Below, piece after piece: positions 52,497-63,267 of a stretch of DNA of 64,000 nucleotides. The notes under the pieces were generated by a model, which saw only the letters and a program-made list of their open reading frames with translations, had not been told where the DNA came from and did no database searches. The position numbers and the translations under genes are program-made. Each line of letters opens with the position of its first letter. The first letter of the stretch is position 1. The stretch is from Caenorhabditis remanei (lineage: Eukaryota > Nematoda > Chromadorea > Rhabditida > Rhabditidae): assembly GCF_010183535.1 (NCBI RefSeq), contig NC_071330.1:14303717-14367716 (forward strand), in the 5' to 3' direction.

Positions 52497-52926
52497 ACTC
52501 GGGAATTTGAGATAGAAGGTTCGGATGTTATAAAGCCGTTCTAGCCCGGCAGCAAAATTATGCAAGAATGTGAATAAATACACTGACGAAGTTGCACTGA
52601 CACTGATACATTGACATAAATACACTCACATAAGTACAGCGACATAAATACACTGTCAAAAAGTTACACTGACAAAAGTACACTGACAAACTTACACTGA
52701 CAAAGTTACACTGACAAAACTGCATACTTGTCATCCGGATCCGGTCACAACTCGCTTCAAAATGAATATTATGAACTAAAAAATATACCAAAATGTAGAT
52801 CTCAGCGAGTTCTATGTCTGTGATATAATACGGATCGGCAACTGTTCCGCCGATGTCATTTTTTGACGACTTTTGACGATTTCTGTTCATATTTTTGGCA
52901 CTTTACCCAGATTAGCCAGGAGATTG
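52497..52926. repeat. Right arm of the inverted repeat around gene S
   Basis: Contains the ACACTGACAAA run (52580-52725), GTAGATCTCAGCGAGTTC (52796-52813) and TTAGCCAGGAGATT at its end, all inverted relative to the left arm. The loop between arms is about 1.29 kb and holds gene S. Confidence 0.8.
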
Positions 52927-53222
52927 CGATGTTTTCTACAACGTCTTCCGTGTTTAGCCACGTCGCCCTTTGCCTATTCCTCATACAGTGCCTCCACGCC
53001 TTCTTCTACGTCATCAAACTGTAATCCACTATTGCCATCTCCAAGACCATCTGGCTTTCCCAGAACCCAATCCGTTTCCAACTACATACGTCAATAGCTC
53101 TATGTCGCCTACTCCGCACACACTGAGCAACACCTGTACGTCTTCTGCCACATCACCATCTCTTAGACCATCTGGCCTTCCCAGAGACCCTCCGATTCTT
53201 GAACAAAGTGGTAACACCGCGC
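52927..53222. other. Weak outer extension of the inverted repeat
   Basis: ATCTCCAAGACCATCTGGC (53037-53055) matches 50740-50760 inverted, and a second copy is at 53148-53170. No gene is supported. Confidence 0.4.
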
Positions 53223-53625
53223 TTATTTCGAATTCAGAACCAAGTAACCAAGTTTAGTAAACAGAAATAAACTGAGAAGAATAATACAATTAAAGAGCGT
53301 TATGATAGAGATATATAATGCTATGAACCAATCTTCCCTGTAGTATATCGCAAAATATAGTTTTCCTCGGACGTTAGCGGTGGAGATTTGGTACAGGTAC
53401 ATATCACTGGCTTTCTGGAAAAACAATTATTTTTAGAAGAAAAAGCTAATCCGTTTTTATTCTGAAAGATTTTATGAACATCTATCTTATATCCAACTAC
53501 CAATTAAGTCCATTTTTTCCCATAATGATTATAACTTACATCCCGAAACCTGACAACGGTCGCACAGTGGCCATGAAATTTGGAATATTGCTCGTAATAT
53601 ACGACTCCTCCCAGGTTCCAATAAC
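53223..53625 (-). pseudogene. Possible two-exon remnant of a membrane protein
   Basis: A minus-strand segment 53625-53540 (ending HCATVVRFRD at a GTAAGTT donor) and one after a GTTTTTCCAG acceptor, 53416-53223 (KASDMYLYQI, one hydrophobic segment, stop). The joint is phase 0, and VVRFRD/DMYLYQ recalls the VVKEFQ/TMYFF and IMYLCQ region of the families here. No start or upstream exon could be placed. Low confidence. Confidence 0.3.
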
Positions 53626-54130
53626 TATTTCTCTACAGCTTTCAAATTGATTCGATCTTCGAACTTGGCAATTCTTCCATCAGAATGCGTAGATGAGGCC
53701 GAGACGAACAGAATGTTACCAAGATCCCACATTGTCTGGAAACTGCCACCAATCTCTTCCTGAAACATACAGCATTTTAGAACATATCAGTTTGGAGAAA
53801 ACTCCCACAAAAATGATAAGTCTTTTCTACTTGCTCTCTCTAAACCTCCTATAGACTACGCATTCTAGCCGGATTATGAAACTTGAAAGGTGGTGACAAA
53901 GATATTAAAATGAAAACTGATAAAAATCGTTATTCGGCAATTCAAACTCACAATTGAAACTCAAATTTACCTTTACCACTCAGAATTTCACAATTTTTTA
54001 CTTTTAAGCCATTTCAGATGGGTACTCACTTTCACAAGCTCCAAAACATGCGAAAAAATTGTTTAGAATTCAAAAAATCAGTCATTTTCATGTTTTTTCA
54101 CCCAAAAATCACAATTTTTCGAAAATGTTT

Positions 54131-54192
54131 GGTTCTGGCCGAGTGGTTAAGGTACGGTTCAAAAGGTCGGGGGTTCGATCCCCACAGTGGTC
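54131..54192 (+). repeat. tRNA-like (SINE-type) sequence 1
   Basis: TGGCCGAGTGGTTAAGG (A-box-like, class II tRNA type) and GGTTCGATCCCC (B box) are about 30 nt apart. The anticodon arm is not recognisable, so a functional tRNA is unlikely. Confidence 0.55.
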
Positions 54193-54308
54193 AAAACTTT
54201 TTGAATCTTTTTTTGCTTGTTTTTTTCGGGTTTTACATGACAAATAACCTATAAATCTGGATTTTTTGAGTTTTTTCACCCAAAAATAACAATTTTCGAA
54301 AATTTTTG

Positions 54309-54384
54309 GTTCTGGCCGAGTTGTTAAGGTAAAGGTGCCTATCGCTCAAACGGTCAGGAGTTCAATCCCCGTGGTGGTGAATCT
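54309..54384 (+). repeat. tRNA-like (SINE-type) sequence 2
   Basis: TGGCCGAGTTGTTAAGG and AGTTCAATCCCC, a second, more degenerate copy of the unit at 54131 in the same orientation. Confidence 0.5.
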
Positions 54385-54826
54385 GTTTTTGCTTGTTTTT
54401 TTTTCGTGTTCCTCATGTCACCTAACCAATAAATCAGTTGTTTTTGAGTGGTTATAGATTTGGAGTTTTGGGGTCTAAAAATAGGCAGTTTTTGATTTTA
54501 ACTTACCTTCTCCCACAAGCTCCATCGCAAAATTTAGAATTCAGAAAAAAATCAAAGAATACTGCGGGAGACGGGCATTCCGTTCGCCCGTCTCTTTGTG
54601 TTGAAATGAATTGTGAGTTGGTTGTGGAGAGGAGCGATGGAGTGGAGGTCACACTGTCTCTTCCCATCTGCGTCTTCACTAGATTTCATATATTCTTGTT
54701 TCATTCTTTTCATAATGTGAACTTTCGAAATTATTTGTCATTAACACCACCACAGATGAGACGCAGATGGATAGAGACATTTTGACCTTCATCTTCACCC
54801 CCCACCCCTCTTTTTTCCCTCCCCAA

Positions 54827-55371
54827 CAGAGTTGCGCGGAAGTGATTTTTTCTAAAACGGAAGTCGGAAGTCGGAAGTGATTTTTACTAAAACGGAAGTC
54901 GGAAGTCCGAAGTGAATTTTGAAAACGGAAGTCGGAAATCGGAAGTCGGAAGTAAATTTTTGAAAACGGAAGTCGGAAGACGGAAGTCGGAAGTGAAAAA
55001 ACGCCCGGAAGTCGGAAGTCGGAAGTTGGAAGTCGGAAGTCGGAAGTAGATTTTTTCGCAAAGATTCAAAAACTCTTAGAAAAACATCATAAAATTGGCG
55101 GAAATCAGTGGAAAATTAGTTTTTGGCTAAAGAAAAGCCTATTTTCTGTCCTTTTAGACCATTTTTCCTGTATTTCTGCAAAATATACTTTCCGGAAATT
55201 CCACAATTATGGAATGACGGAAGTCGAAAGTAAGCATCCGAAAACGGAACTCGGAAGTCGGAAGTCGGAAGTAAAGTTTTCAAAACGGAAGTCGGAAGTG
55301 GTTTTTCTTTTCCGGAAGTCGGAAGTGAAAAACAGCCCGGAAGTCGGAAGTCGGAATTCCGCGCAACTCTG
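54827..55371. mobile_element. 545-bp hAT-like MITE with CGGAAGT arrays (copy 1)
   Basis: The 8-bp duplication CTCCCCAA flanks it (54819-54826 and 55372-55379). Terminal inverted repeats start CAGAGTTGCGCGGAA. Long runs of the 7-mer CGGAAGT lie at both sides of a unique AT-rich core (about 55070-55200). The core is shared with copies at 57585 and 62845. No transposase. Confidence 0.9.
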
Positions 55372-55935
55372 CTCCCCAACATCAACTCAGTGTTTCCCCG
55401 GATTCACAGTTTTTATTTTTCCCAAAAAGCCCACAGGATTCTACACATTTTGAGCTATAAGTCACCTCAAAATCTTCAAAATCTTCAAAATCCTCAAAAT
55501 CTTGAAAATCAACAGAGTTATGTATTTTCGATACTTTTCGAATATCTGAAAATTGCCAACGGGTTACTGTAGTTTTCGCGGTGAGAGCCAATTGTGCTAC
55601 CGTAACTCACTTAATTCCGTCTCAGGACCCATTAAACTTCTATATTCGAAACCTGCAGGCGGTTTAGAAAAGTATAAGCGTGACTGGGTTTGGAGTAGTT
55701 GGGTCTCGACGCGAAAACAGTACCTTGCGTGCTAATTACTGTAGTTATTGTGGTGAGACATAAATAGCTTTCAAACTTTCGAAAAAACTACAAAAATACA
55801 GTAGCTCCACAACACCCTTTCCGACCTGAATCCCAAGATGTGAATGCGAACAAACAACATTTATCACTTTTCCAATGAAATGAAAATTCATACAAAAAAT
55901 TAAATTGCAACATTTTCTTCACTCATATACATAAA
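55372..55935. other. Intergenic with TCAAAATCT units and dispersed repeats
   Basis: A short run of CAAAATCTT units (55463-55505) and the GGGTCTCGACGCGAAAAC repeat (55702-55719). No gene. Confidence 0.5.
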
Positions 55936-57050
55936 TCAGTGCTCCAACATCTCCATCAATTCAATCAGCGCATAATTCTTTGGTAACTCGGAGCCATGTG
56001 TGATTCTCTTACAGGTAGGACAAATCACATGTAAAATATCATTCTTGACTTTCTGCAGTCGGCCAGCACACTCATCACAAATTGAGTGTCCACATTCCTT
56101 GAATACTCTGGGGATTCTTGTCTTACTGTAGTCCTCCCAGCATATATTGCAGGCAAGTCTGAAAAAAGGACTTATGGGTTACTGTAAGTGGAGGGGAAAT
56201 ACCTTGGCTGCCGCCTAACCGGGTTCTGAGTATCCTGAGTGGGTGGAGCTTTGGGAACTGGACGATTATATTGAGCACTATTTTGGCCATTATCTTGAAT
56301 TTCTGGTTCTTGCTCCACGTCTGGAATATCGCCGTCGGCTTCTGGATCTCCCCACGGAGACCAAAAATCGGTAATTATTGTATTAATCGGATTATTCATT
56401 ACAGGTGGCTCCTCATTCTCCCGCCTCACTCTCAAATCGCTCCAATAAATATTCCAAAACTCATGGACCGCCACAAATGACAATATCCACATTACAGCTT
56501 TCATAAAACAAATTCCTGTTTTATGGTTTTTCAAAACATAACATATCATAGCTCCGTGAGTCACTAAAAACAGTTTATGTATCTTTTGGAACGGTGGTGG
56601 TAGGCGATAAATGGATGAGCGGAGATATGGAAGATAAAAGAGGATAAGAGCAGAGCCGAGCAATGCGAATTGATTGAAGTAAATTTGCTGAAAAAATATT
56701 ATTGTTTTATAGAAATTTATTTTTTGTTGAAAACTAACCATCTCATCAACTTTCGACGAGCGCATCAAATAGGTGGACACAATTGGACACAGCACAGCTG
56801 CTCCATTCCCAATCAGCAACTCAAATTTATGCAGTTTAGCCTTATCAAGTTCGAAAAGTAGACCGAATAAACTGATAAATACAAAAAATGGAAGAACAGG
56901 CAAACAGCAACAAAAAAACCAGATCGCTTGAAAAACTAGGTAGTCTTCCATATATTCTTCCGCATTGTATCTCGATGGAAATTGTTTGAAACCCTGATCG
57001 GCTATAAAACTCCAAACAATGAGAGGACGAACGTATTCGATTGGGATCAT
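55936..57050 (-). CDS. RING-II membrane protein (gene T, intact)
   Basis: Exons 57050-56739, 56687-56203 and 56158-55936, phases 0 and 2, 339 residues. Start MIPIEYVRPLIVW. Exon 1 has an expanded second hydrophobic region (FFCCCLPVLPFFVF) and the loop DKAKLHKFELLIGNG. Exon 2 starts QIYFNQFALLGS and carries the ENEEPPV tail and linker VPKAPPTQDTQN. The RING is CNIC, CGH, CDEC and CPTC, ending LPKNYALIELMEMLEH. Intron 1 is 51 nt, a multiple of three without stops, so its retention would add 17 residues. It lies apart from the main cluster, with its promoter block still containing CCACGTCA (57324-57331). Confidence 0.84.
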
Positions 57051-57584
57051 AGAAAAAGAAGAGAATATGAGAGATAATAAGGGGTAATGTGACGAGGTAA
57101 AATGATAGTATTTTCCTAGGGGTCTAGGGCAGGAGGCACTGTAAGATTTTTGAGATAAGCTACCGTTCTCTACACTCTCGTTCCCTCATCTCTTATTACG
57201 TCATCTCCCACTATTTTCTCCCCACACAGAAGTTGATCGTTATCATTGGACTTGCGGACCAATCCCTCATAACTCATTATCCTACTAATTTACTGGTCCT
57301 CTCTACCAAATCTCGTTCACCTGCCACGTCATCATTGCCACTTATTAATTTTTGCGCCCTAAAGGCTTGCCAGGAGACACCTTGCAACCAGGTAGCCAGG
57401 AGCAAAAGATTGGAAGATCGGAAGAATCGGAAGATCAGCGGAACTGGATTGGCTGTAAACGATTGATTCTGAACTCTACCCCTCACGACGTTTACACTTT
57501 CAGAAGCTCAGAATCTCGTAGAATCCCAAAAAAATCAATTATACTAGAGATCTCTGTTTGATATAATCTCATTTATGTATGTAC
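57051..57584. promoter_or_regulatory. Upstream region of gene T, RING-II type
   Basis: It contains GCTACCGTTCTCTACACTCTC and CTCCCACTATTTTCTCCCCAC as in the K/L and M/N gaps, plus CCACGTCA at 57324-57331. No RING-I partner follows; the distal part (57460-57560) is the RING-I downstream block. Confidence 0.4.
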
Positions 57585-58058
57585 CAGAGTTGCGCGGAAT
57601 TCCGACTTCCGTCTTCCGACTTCCGGGCTGTTTTTCACTTCCGACTTCCGACTCCCGTTTTGAAAATTTTACTTCCGACTTCCGACTTCCGACTTCCGTT
57701 TTCAAAATTTTACTTCCGACTTCCGACTTCCGACTTCCGTTTTCGGATGTTTACTTCCGACTTCCGTCATTCCATAATTGTGGGATTTCGGAAAAGTAAA
57801 TCTCGCAAAAATAGAAGGAAAAATGGTCTAAAAAGACAGAAAATTAGCTTTTCTTCAGCCAAAAACTAATTTTTCACTGATTTTCGCGAATTTTATGAAC
57901 TTTTTCTAGGAGTTTTTGAATCTTTGCGAAAAAATCTACTTCCGACTTCCGACTTCCGACTTCCGACTTCCGGATTACAAATTTTACTTCCGACTTCCGA
58001 CTTCCGACTTCCGACTTTCGACTTCCGTTTTAGAAAAAATCACTTCCGCGCAACTCTG
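57585..58058. mobile_element. 474-bp hAT-like MITE with CGGAAGT arrays (copy 2)
   Basis: The 8-bp duplication GTATGTAC flanks it (57577-57584 and 58059-58066). Termini are CAGAGTTGCGCGGAA and its complement. Arrays of ACTTCCG (reverse of CGGAAGT) fill both sides of a core related to that of copy 1. Inverted relative to copy 1. Confidence 0.9.
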
Positions 58059-58296
58059 GTATGTACAATGTTCACCTCGCGAGTTCCAAATCGGAAATCA
58101 GAAACAGCTAATTCCTGCTGGGGACCGAGTCATAGCTCCGCAATGTGTTCTGCTCTACAGTTTACGTCTCACAGCTCCATGCACCAATTCGTAACTCGCC
58201 CCCCGCAGAGATTGGTAAATTCTGATTAAAGAAGTGAAATCCTCGTTTTGTCGAATTCGTAGCTAACCCCAAAAAGTTCATTCGGAAACGAATCCG

Positions 58297-58490
58297 GCCC
58301 TACAAACACTGACATCAGTGCACTGACATAGGTACACTGACAAAGTTACACTGACAAAGTTACACTGACAAAAATACACTGACAAAACAACAAACATCTG
58401 AACTCGCTTCAAATGAGTTTTATGAGCTGAAAAATATACCAAAATGTAGATCTCAGCGAGTTCTATGTCTTTGAAAGGGGGCTCGCGGTA
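58297..58490. repeat. ACACTGACAAA minisatellite with GATCTCAGCGAGTTC anchor
   Basis: Units of about 12 bp (ACACTGACAAAG, ACACTGACATAG) at 58304-58385, then GAACTCGCTTCAAATGAGTT and GTAGATCTCAGCGAGTTCTA. Same family as the arms around gene S and 60905-61065. Confidence 0.75.
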
Positions 58491-58492
58491 CA

Positions 58493-59496
58493 AGCGTCTA
58501 TTTTAGGTGAAACTTAAAACATTTCGAATTTCAAGTCTGGAATACTAATAATCGTACTGCGACTTCCGCGTTCAGCCACAACGTCCCACAATTAATCCCA
58601 CAATTCCCAGAGACCTTCTGTCACATTTTCTGACACGTCATCAGGTGGTAATTCATCTTTTTCTTTTAGCACACACACACACACACACACACCACATCGA
58701 CACTTTTATTTGCGCTCTCTCTCTCCTTCCTAGACGATTCTATCTTATTGATTCCAACCATTCAAAAAAATTCAATCGACTATTATTTGGCTTTGATCTC
58801 ACGTAGATCAAAACCAAATTTATGATTTTATTATTTTTAAATTTATCATATCAACAGCTTTCAAATGAGTATAATTACTGTGAGCATCGGATTACTGTAG
58901 TTTTCGTGGTGGGACCTTAGTCTAAGTATTTTTTTCTTTTTTTTCATAAAATCTTACATATTTTAGTTAAAAATCACTTGATTATCTTGAAAAATCAAAA
59001 AGTTATAGATTTTCTTTTAACATTTCGAAAATCTCCAAAATTTCAATTAACCGTAACTTGCTCAGTTTTGCTCCAATTTCAAAATTAAAAAAAATTAAAA
59101 ATTTTTTTCCAGTTTCTGAATTTGCCTTTTAAGACCTTTCAAATAAGTATATCAAGCCCTAGTAGGGTCCCACCACGAAAACCACAGTAACCCGGAGTTT
59201 AAAGGCGCTTACCGTAAGACTAGCCATGATTATACTCCTCATTCAAAGCGTCTTAACAAGTTTATAATGCTGTTATTTTGAAAAATACAGATTTTCGAAA
59301 CATTTCGGAAAAAAGACGAAGGGAGACCGAGTCCTCCAAAACTAGTCAAAATTCGAAACATTTTGAAAATCTCCAAAATTTCAATTAACCGTAACTTGCT
59401 CAGTTTTGCTCCGATTTCAAAATTTTTTTCCAGTTTCTAAATTTGCATTTTAAGACCTTTCGAATGAATATAATCATATCCACCTTCTGATTCCAG
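58493..59496. other. Intergenic with microsatellite and dispersed repeats
   Basis: (AC)n at 58670-58692, then GGTCCCACCACGAAAAC and CTACAGTAACCC-type repeats and TTTCGAAACATTTCG strings. Two partly duplicated stretches (59030-59130 and 59370-59470) precede the next gene. No gene. Confidence 0.5.
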
Positions 59497-60672
59497 ATGG
59501 ACCCTCACTACGAGAAACTCAAAAAAGACATCAAGGTGATCACAGGAGTTCTGAAAAGGATTCATGTGGAGGTTCCCTTGAAAATAAGAAAAGAAATGGA
59601 GAAAATTGGCGAGCTCGATAAGAAGACAAGCGAGAAGATGGCGGAAATTGAAGCGACAAAAGTGGAATTTGTCCAATTTTATAGTGAAATGAGTGATGCT
59701 GATAAAACATCTGTTTGCAGTTATATTGAGGTACAGTAATCTATGATGTTACCATATCCCATGTAAAACTAAAAGCTTTTCAGAAAGAACTCGAGATAGC
59801 TGAAAGCTGGTCAACTAAGAAAGTCGAAATCGCAAAAAGTGTCCTGGAAACTCTTGAAAACGTGAAGGTTCAGTTTCAGGAAGGAGTTAAGAATTTCCAA
59901 GAGAGATACAACGAGTCGGAAGAGCAAGTTTGGTGTTATTGTAGAGAAGTAAGTGGTTTTTTGGGCATCGGGTTACTGTAGTCATCGTGGTGGGACCTTA
60001 TTGTCGGTCAAGGTATTTCTCACGTCTTTTTCATTAAATTCTACATTTTTTGGTTAAAAAATCACTTGATTATCTCAAAAAATCGAAAAGTTATGGATTT
60101 TCGAAACATTTCGAAAATCTCCAAAATTTCAAATAACTGTAACTTGGCCAGTTTTGCACGAAATTAAAAATTGTTTCCAGTTTCTGAATATGCGTTTCAA
60201 GACCTTTTAAATAAGTATAATCATGCCCTAGTAGTGTCCCACCACGAAAACTACAGTAACCCGGAGTTTAAAGGCGCATACCGTAAGACTAGAAAATGTT
60301 GCTATTTTGCGTCTAGAGTGAGTTACACCAGAAAAATTTCGAAAATCTATAACTCTGTTGATTTTCAAGCTTTAAAGATGATTTTTAACTCAAAATGTAT
60401 GGAATTTTGTGGGCTTTTTGGGAAACATATGAACTCATGAAAAATTTTAGGAAAAACCCGACGAGATGTTCATATTTTGTGAGGATCCGAAATGTCCCAT
60501 CCAATGGTTTCATTTCGAGTGTGTTGGAATCGCAGTGGCACCAGAAGGCGATTGGTATTGTAAGGAGTGTCTGGCGAAGGTAATGGTGGGAGGAGAACCA
60601 TCAGCGAGCTCCGAGCAACCAGAAAAGAGCAGTAACGATGCTAAGAAGACTACTGTAAAAGAAAGTCAATAA
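59497..60672 (+). CDS. ING-family PHD-finger protein
   Basis: Exons 59497-59730, 59784-59948 and 60451-60672 (phases 0 and 0), 206 residues. Residues 1-130 are charged alpha helix, as in the ING N-terminal dimerising region. Residues about 130-178 form a C4HC3 PHD finger: CYC, FCEDPKC, HFEC and CKEC, with PIQWFHFECVG matching the ING signature (PIEWFHFxCVG). The Met (DEMFIFC) and Trp (QWFHF) used by ING proteins to bind histone H3 trimethylated on Lys4 are present, so a nuclear chromatin role in a histone acetyltransferase or deacetylase complex is likely. It lacks a C-terminal basic tail. Intron 2 (502 nt) holds a dispersed repeat. AATAAA overlaps the stop. Confidence 0.88.
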
Positions 60673-61450
60673 AAAATCGGAACAAATAACATTGGGTTAA
60701 ACAACCTTTATCTAATTTTCGAATCTGTTCTCAACATTTTTCTGTTTTTTTTTTCATCATTAATTTTTTTGAAATTTTTGAGAACTTTTTAACATGTTAA
60801 AGTTTTTGTAATGAAGTAATTACTGTTAAATAACTATTTATTGCTATACTAACTAATTCATTGTTGGTTTCAAAACCTAAAATGCAAAAAAATCGGAAGA
60901 TTGAATACACTGACATAAATACACTGACAAAAGTACACTGACAAAAGTTCACTGACAAAAATACACTGACAAAACTGCAAACTCGCTTTAAAATGAGTTT
61001 TATCAGCTGAAAAATATACCAAACTGTAGATCTCAGCGAGTTCTATGTCTTTGAAAGGAGCGTCTATTTAAGGTGAAAAGACAAAAGTACGCTGACAAAA
61101 CAGTATACTTGTAATCCGGGTAGGTATGCGAAAATATATTAAAATGGCTACCCAAATGAAATTTTGTTATATGTACATACTGCCTATGTTCAATATTTCC
61201 AATTGTTTTATAAAGGTCCACCAACAGAAGAAAAGGCCTTCCACAAATATTCGAGGGTCTGAGGTGTCTAAGGCCTCCCTTTATCTCCCCCGACCCACCT
61301 AATTCTGTCTATCTGCCACGACATCATCATCGCCTACTGCATCTATTTGCTCTCCATCTCTAAGGCCCCCTCACAGACCTGCCTAACCCTACTCACTACC
61401 CATCGTATTCGTATTCGGTCTCTTCCCGCCAAAAAAAATCAATATAAATA
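60673..61450. other. Intergenic with ACACTGACAAA minisatellite
   Basis: ACACTGACA units at 60906-60980 with the GTAGATCTCAGCGAGTTC anchor at 61025-61042, then the 5' flank of the next gene containing CTATTTGCTCTCCATCTC (61342), a string also found upstream of the RING-I genes. No gene. Confidence 0.55.
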
Positions 61451-62090
61451 ATGTCACCACCCGAAAATTCCGCGCCCCCGGCTCCTGATACCTGCTCTGA
61501 AACCCTCGATGATTGGCAGGACGAATTCACGGAACCACCCACCCGGAATCCTCTTCAAAATAACGAGCCAATCCCTATTGAGCCAATGTCCCCAGGCGCC
61601 CGTCTGAATTACATTGAACACCTACTACTAGACGACGATCAACCTGCCGTGGACGCTGAAAACGACTGGAATTTTATGAACATTTTCGGTATGAGACACC
61701 CATTTGGACTTCGAGAGGACAAGAGGCTGCCTCCAGATGCTTGGGAGCTGGAGCGACTAGACCTGGAGCCCCTAAGAGCTCCACCGATGATGAAAAACAA
61801 CAATGAAAATTTTTCAAGGTTTTTTCAATCACCACTCAATTACCGTACCCAATTTCTTTTCCAGATTCGACTGCAAAATCTGCTACCACGGATACAACGG
61901 CACTACGAGAACGCCCAGAATTCTTGCAAAATGTGGACACACTGTTTGTGAGGTGTGCGCACACCAACTACTCAAAGAGAACGACTTTGAGTGTGCGGAT
62001 TGTCCATTCTGTCGGAAGGTCACTCTGCTGGATGAGGAGGATGTGGAGCTGCCGAAGAACTATGCGTTGATGGAGATTATGGGCATTTGA
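61451..62090 (+). CDS. Soluble RING-finger protein, RING-II type RING (gene V)
   Basis: Exons 61451-61818 and 61865-62090 (phase 2), 197 residues from ATG 61451 (MSPPENSAPP). Residues 1-122 are proline- and acid-rich without membrane segments, with two possible helical parts (PGARLNYIEHLLL and DAWELERLDLEPL). The RING has CKIC, CGH, CEVC and CPFC and ends LPKNYALMEIMGI, the same exon type and phase as in the RING-II membrane genes. AATAAA at 62120-62125. Likely a cytosolic or nuclear ubiquitin ligase, and the probable form of the RING exon without the membrane module. Intact. Confidence 0.85.
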
Positions 62091-62844
62091 GACGGGTGGT
62101 TTTCTGTTTGAATTGGAATAATAAAGTTGTTAAGTTATTTTGATAAGTTTCGGACAATATTTACAGGTTTGAAGCAGTTTAACGCATTCTAGCAAACGTG
62201 AGTAGGTAAAAACACTGAAACTATGAATTAACTACGAAACTTGAGTTTGAAGGTTTGGAGAAATTGAACAACTGGTGGAAATTCTTTTTAAAACGTTAAA
62301 ATTGCTCTTGAAACATTTAAAATTGGTTCAAAATTTTGTAAACTTTGCAAAAACAGGTCAAATTGGCTACTAACAGCTAAAAATTACCTAAAACGTGCCA
62401 AAATAGGTGAAAATTGCTTCGAAAAAGCATTAGAAGCGCGCGAAACTATGAAAAAAGCCAACAAATTGGTAATTGACAGCTTCAAAAATGCTCAGAAACC
62501 CCGAAATTGTGAAAAATGTAAAAGTTTTTATAGAAAAAGCTTCAAACACTTGAAAACACACAACGATGAAACTGAAACTGTTTCAAATAATTTCAGAAAA
62601 CGAAAAAGTGCAGAAAATTCTCGCAAAACCCTAAAAATATGTTAGAACCACATCGAGAATATTCGATTTCAAGAAATAAAAAAATGTAAACTACAAAACC
62701 GATAAGCTGTTTTGTTTTGTTCAGTCCATACAAATTAAAATTTATCGGACAACCAGGTCCAAAATTCACTATCAAACTTAGTCGATAACCTTTGGATTTT
62801 ATAAGCATTTTCTAAATTTTTTGCAGTGTTTTAATAGTTCAAAC
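62091..62844. other. Intergenic, nothing recognised
   Basis: AT-rich with many AAATTG and GAAAAA strings. A 65-codon lysine-rich frame at 62448-62645 has no support. Confidence 0.5.
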
Positions 62845-63267
62845 CAGAGTTGCGCGGAAGTGATTTTTTCTAAAACGGAAGTCGGAAGGCGGAAGTCGGA
62901 AGTAAAATTTTAAAAACGGAAGTCGGAAGTCGGAAGTCGGAAGTGAAAAACGCCCGGAAGTCGGAAGTCGGAAGCCGGAAGTCGGAAGTCGGAAGTAGAT
63001 TTTTTCGCAAAGATTCAAAAATTCCCAGAAAAAGTTCATAAAATTTGCGAAAATCAGTGGAAAATAGTTTTTGGCTGAAGAAAAGCCTATTTTCTGTCCT
63101 TTTTTACCTTTTTTCCTTGCATTTCTGCAAAATATACTTTTCGTAAATTCCACAATTATGGAACGACGGAAGTCGGAAGTAAACATCCAAAACAGAAGTC
63201 GGAAGTCGGAGGTCGGAAGTAAAATTTTGAAAACGGAAGTCGGAAGTCGGAATTCCGCGCAACTCTG
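62845..63267. mobile_element. 423-bp hAT-like MITE with CGGAAGT arrays (copy 3)
   Basis: The 8-bp duplication GTTCAAAC flanks it (62837-62844 and 63268-63275). Termini are CAGAGTTGCGCGGAA and complement. CGGAAGT arrays on each side enclose the same AT-rich core (AAAGATTCAAAAA to TTCCACAATTATGG) as copies 1 and 2. Confidence 0.9.

Larger units (their letters stand above)
53626..54826. other. Intergenic with two tandem tRNA-like repeats
   Basis: The unit (AACAATTTTTCGAAAATG-like lead, then a tRNA-like core) occurs at 54100-54250 and 54270-54430. No convincing gene; short open frames here are unsupported. Confidence 0.45.

Noticed and set aside
54131..54384. Functional tRNA genes
   Set aside because: A-box and B-box-like motifs are present but the anticodon arm and acceptor pairing are not convincing; treated as SINE-type repeats.
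54852..55385. Open frames with LPTSDFR repeats (also at 57575-58229 and 62839-63336)
   Set aside because: They are translations of the CGGAAGT heptamer in MITEs; the frames exist in several phases because the unit is 7 bp.
62448..62645. Lys-rich 65-codon frame
   Set aside because: AT-rich sequence without splice signals or similarity to anything in the window.
54827..63267. CRISPR-like arrays
   Set aside because: The repeats are contiguous 7-mers without spacers, within transposon ends, in a eukaryotic genome.
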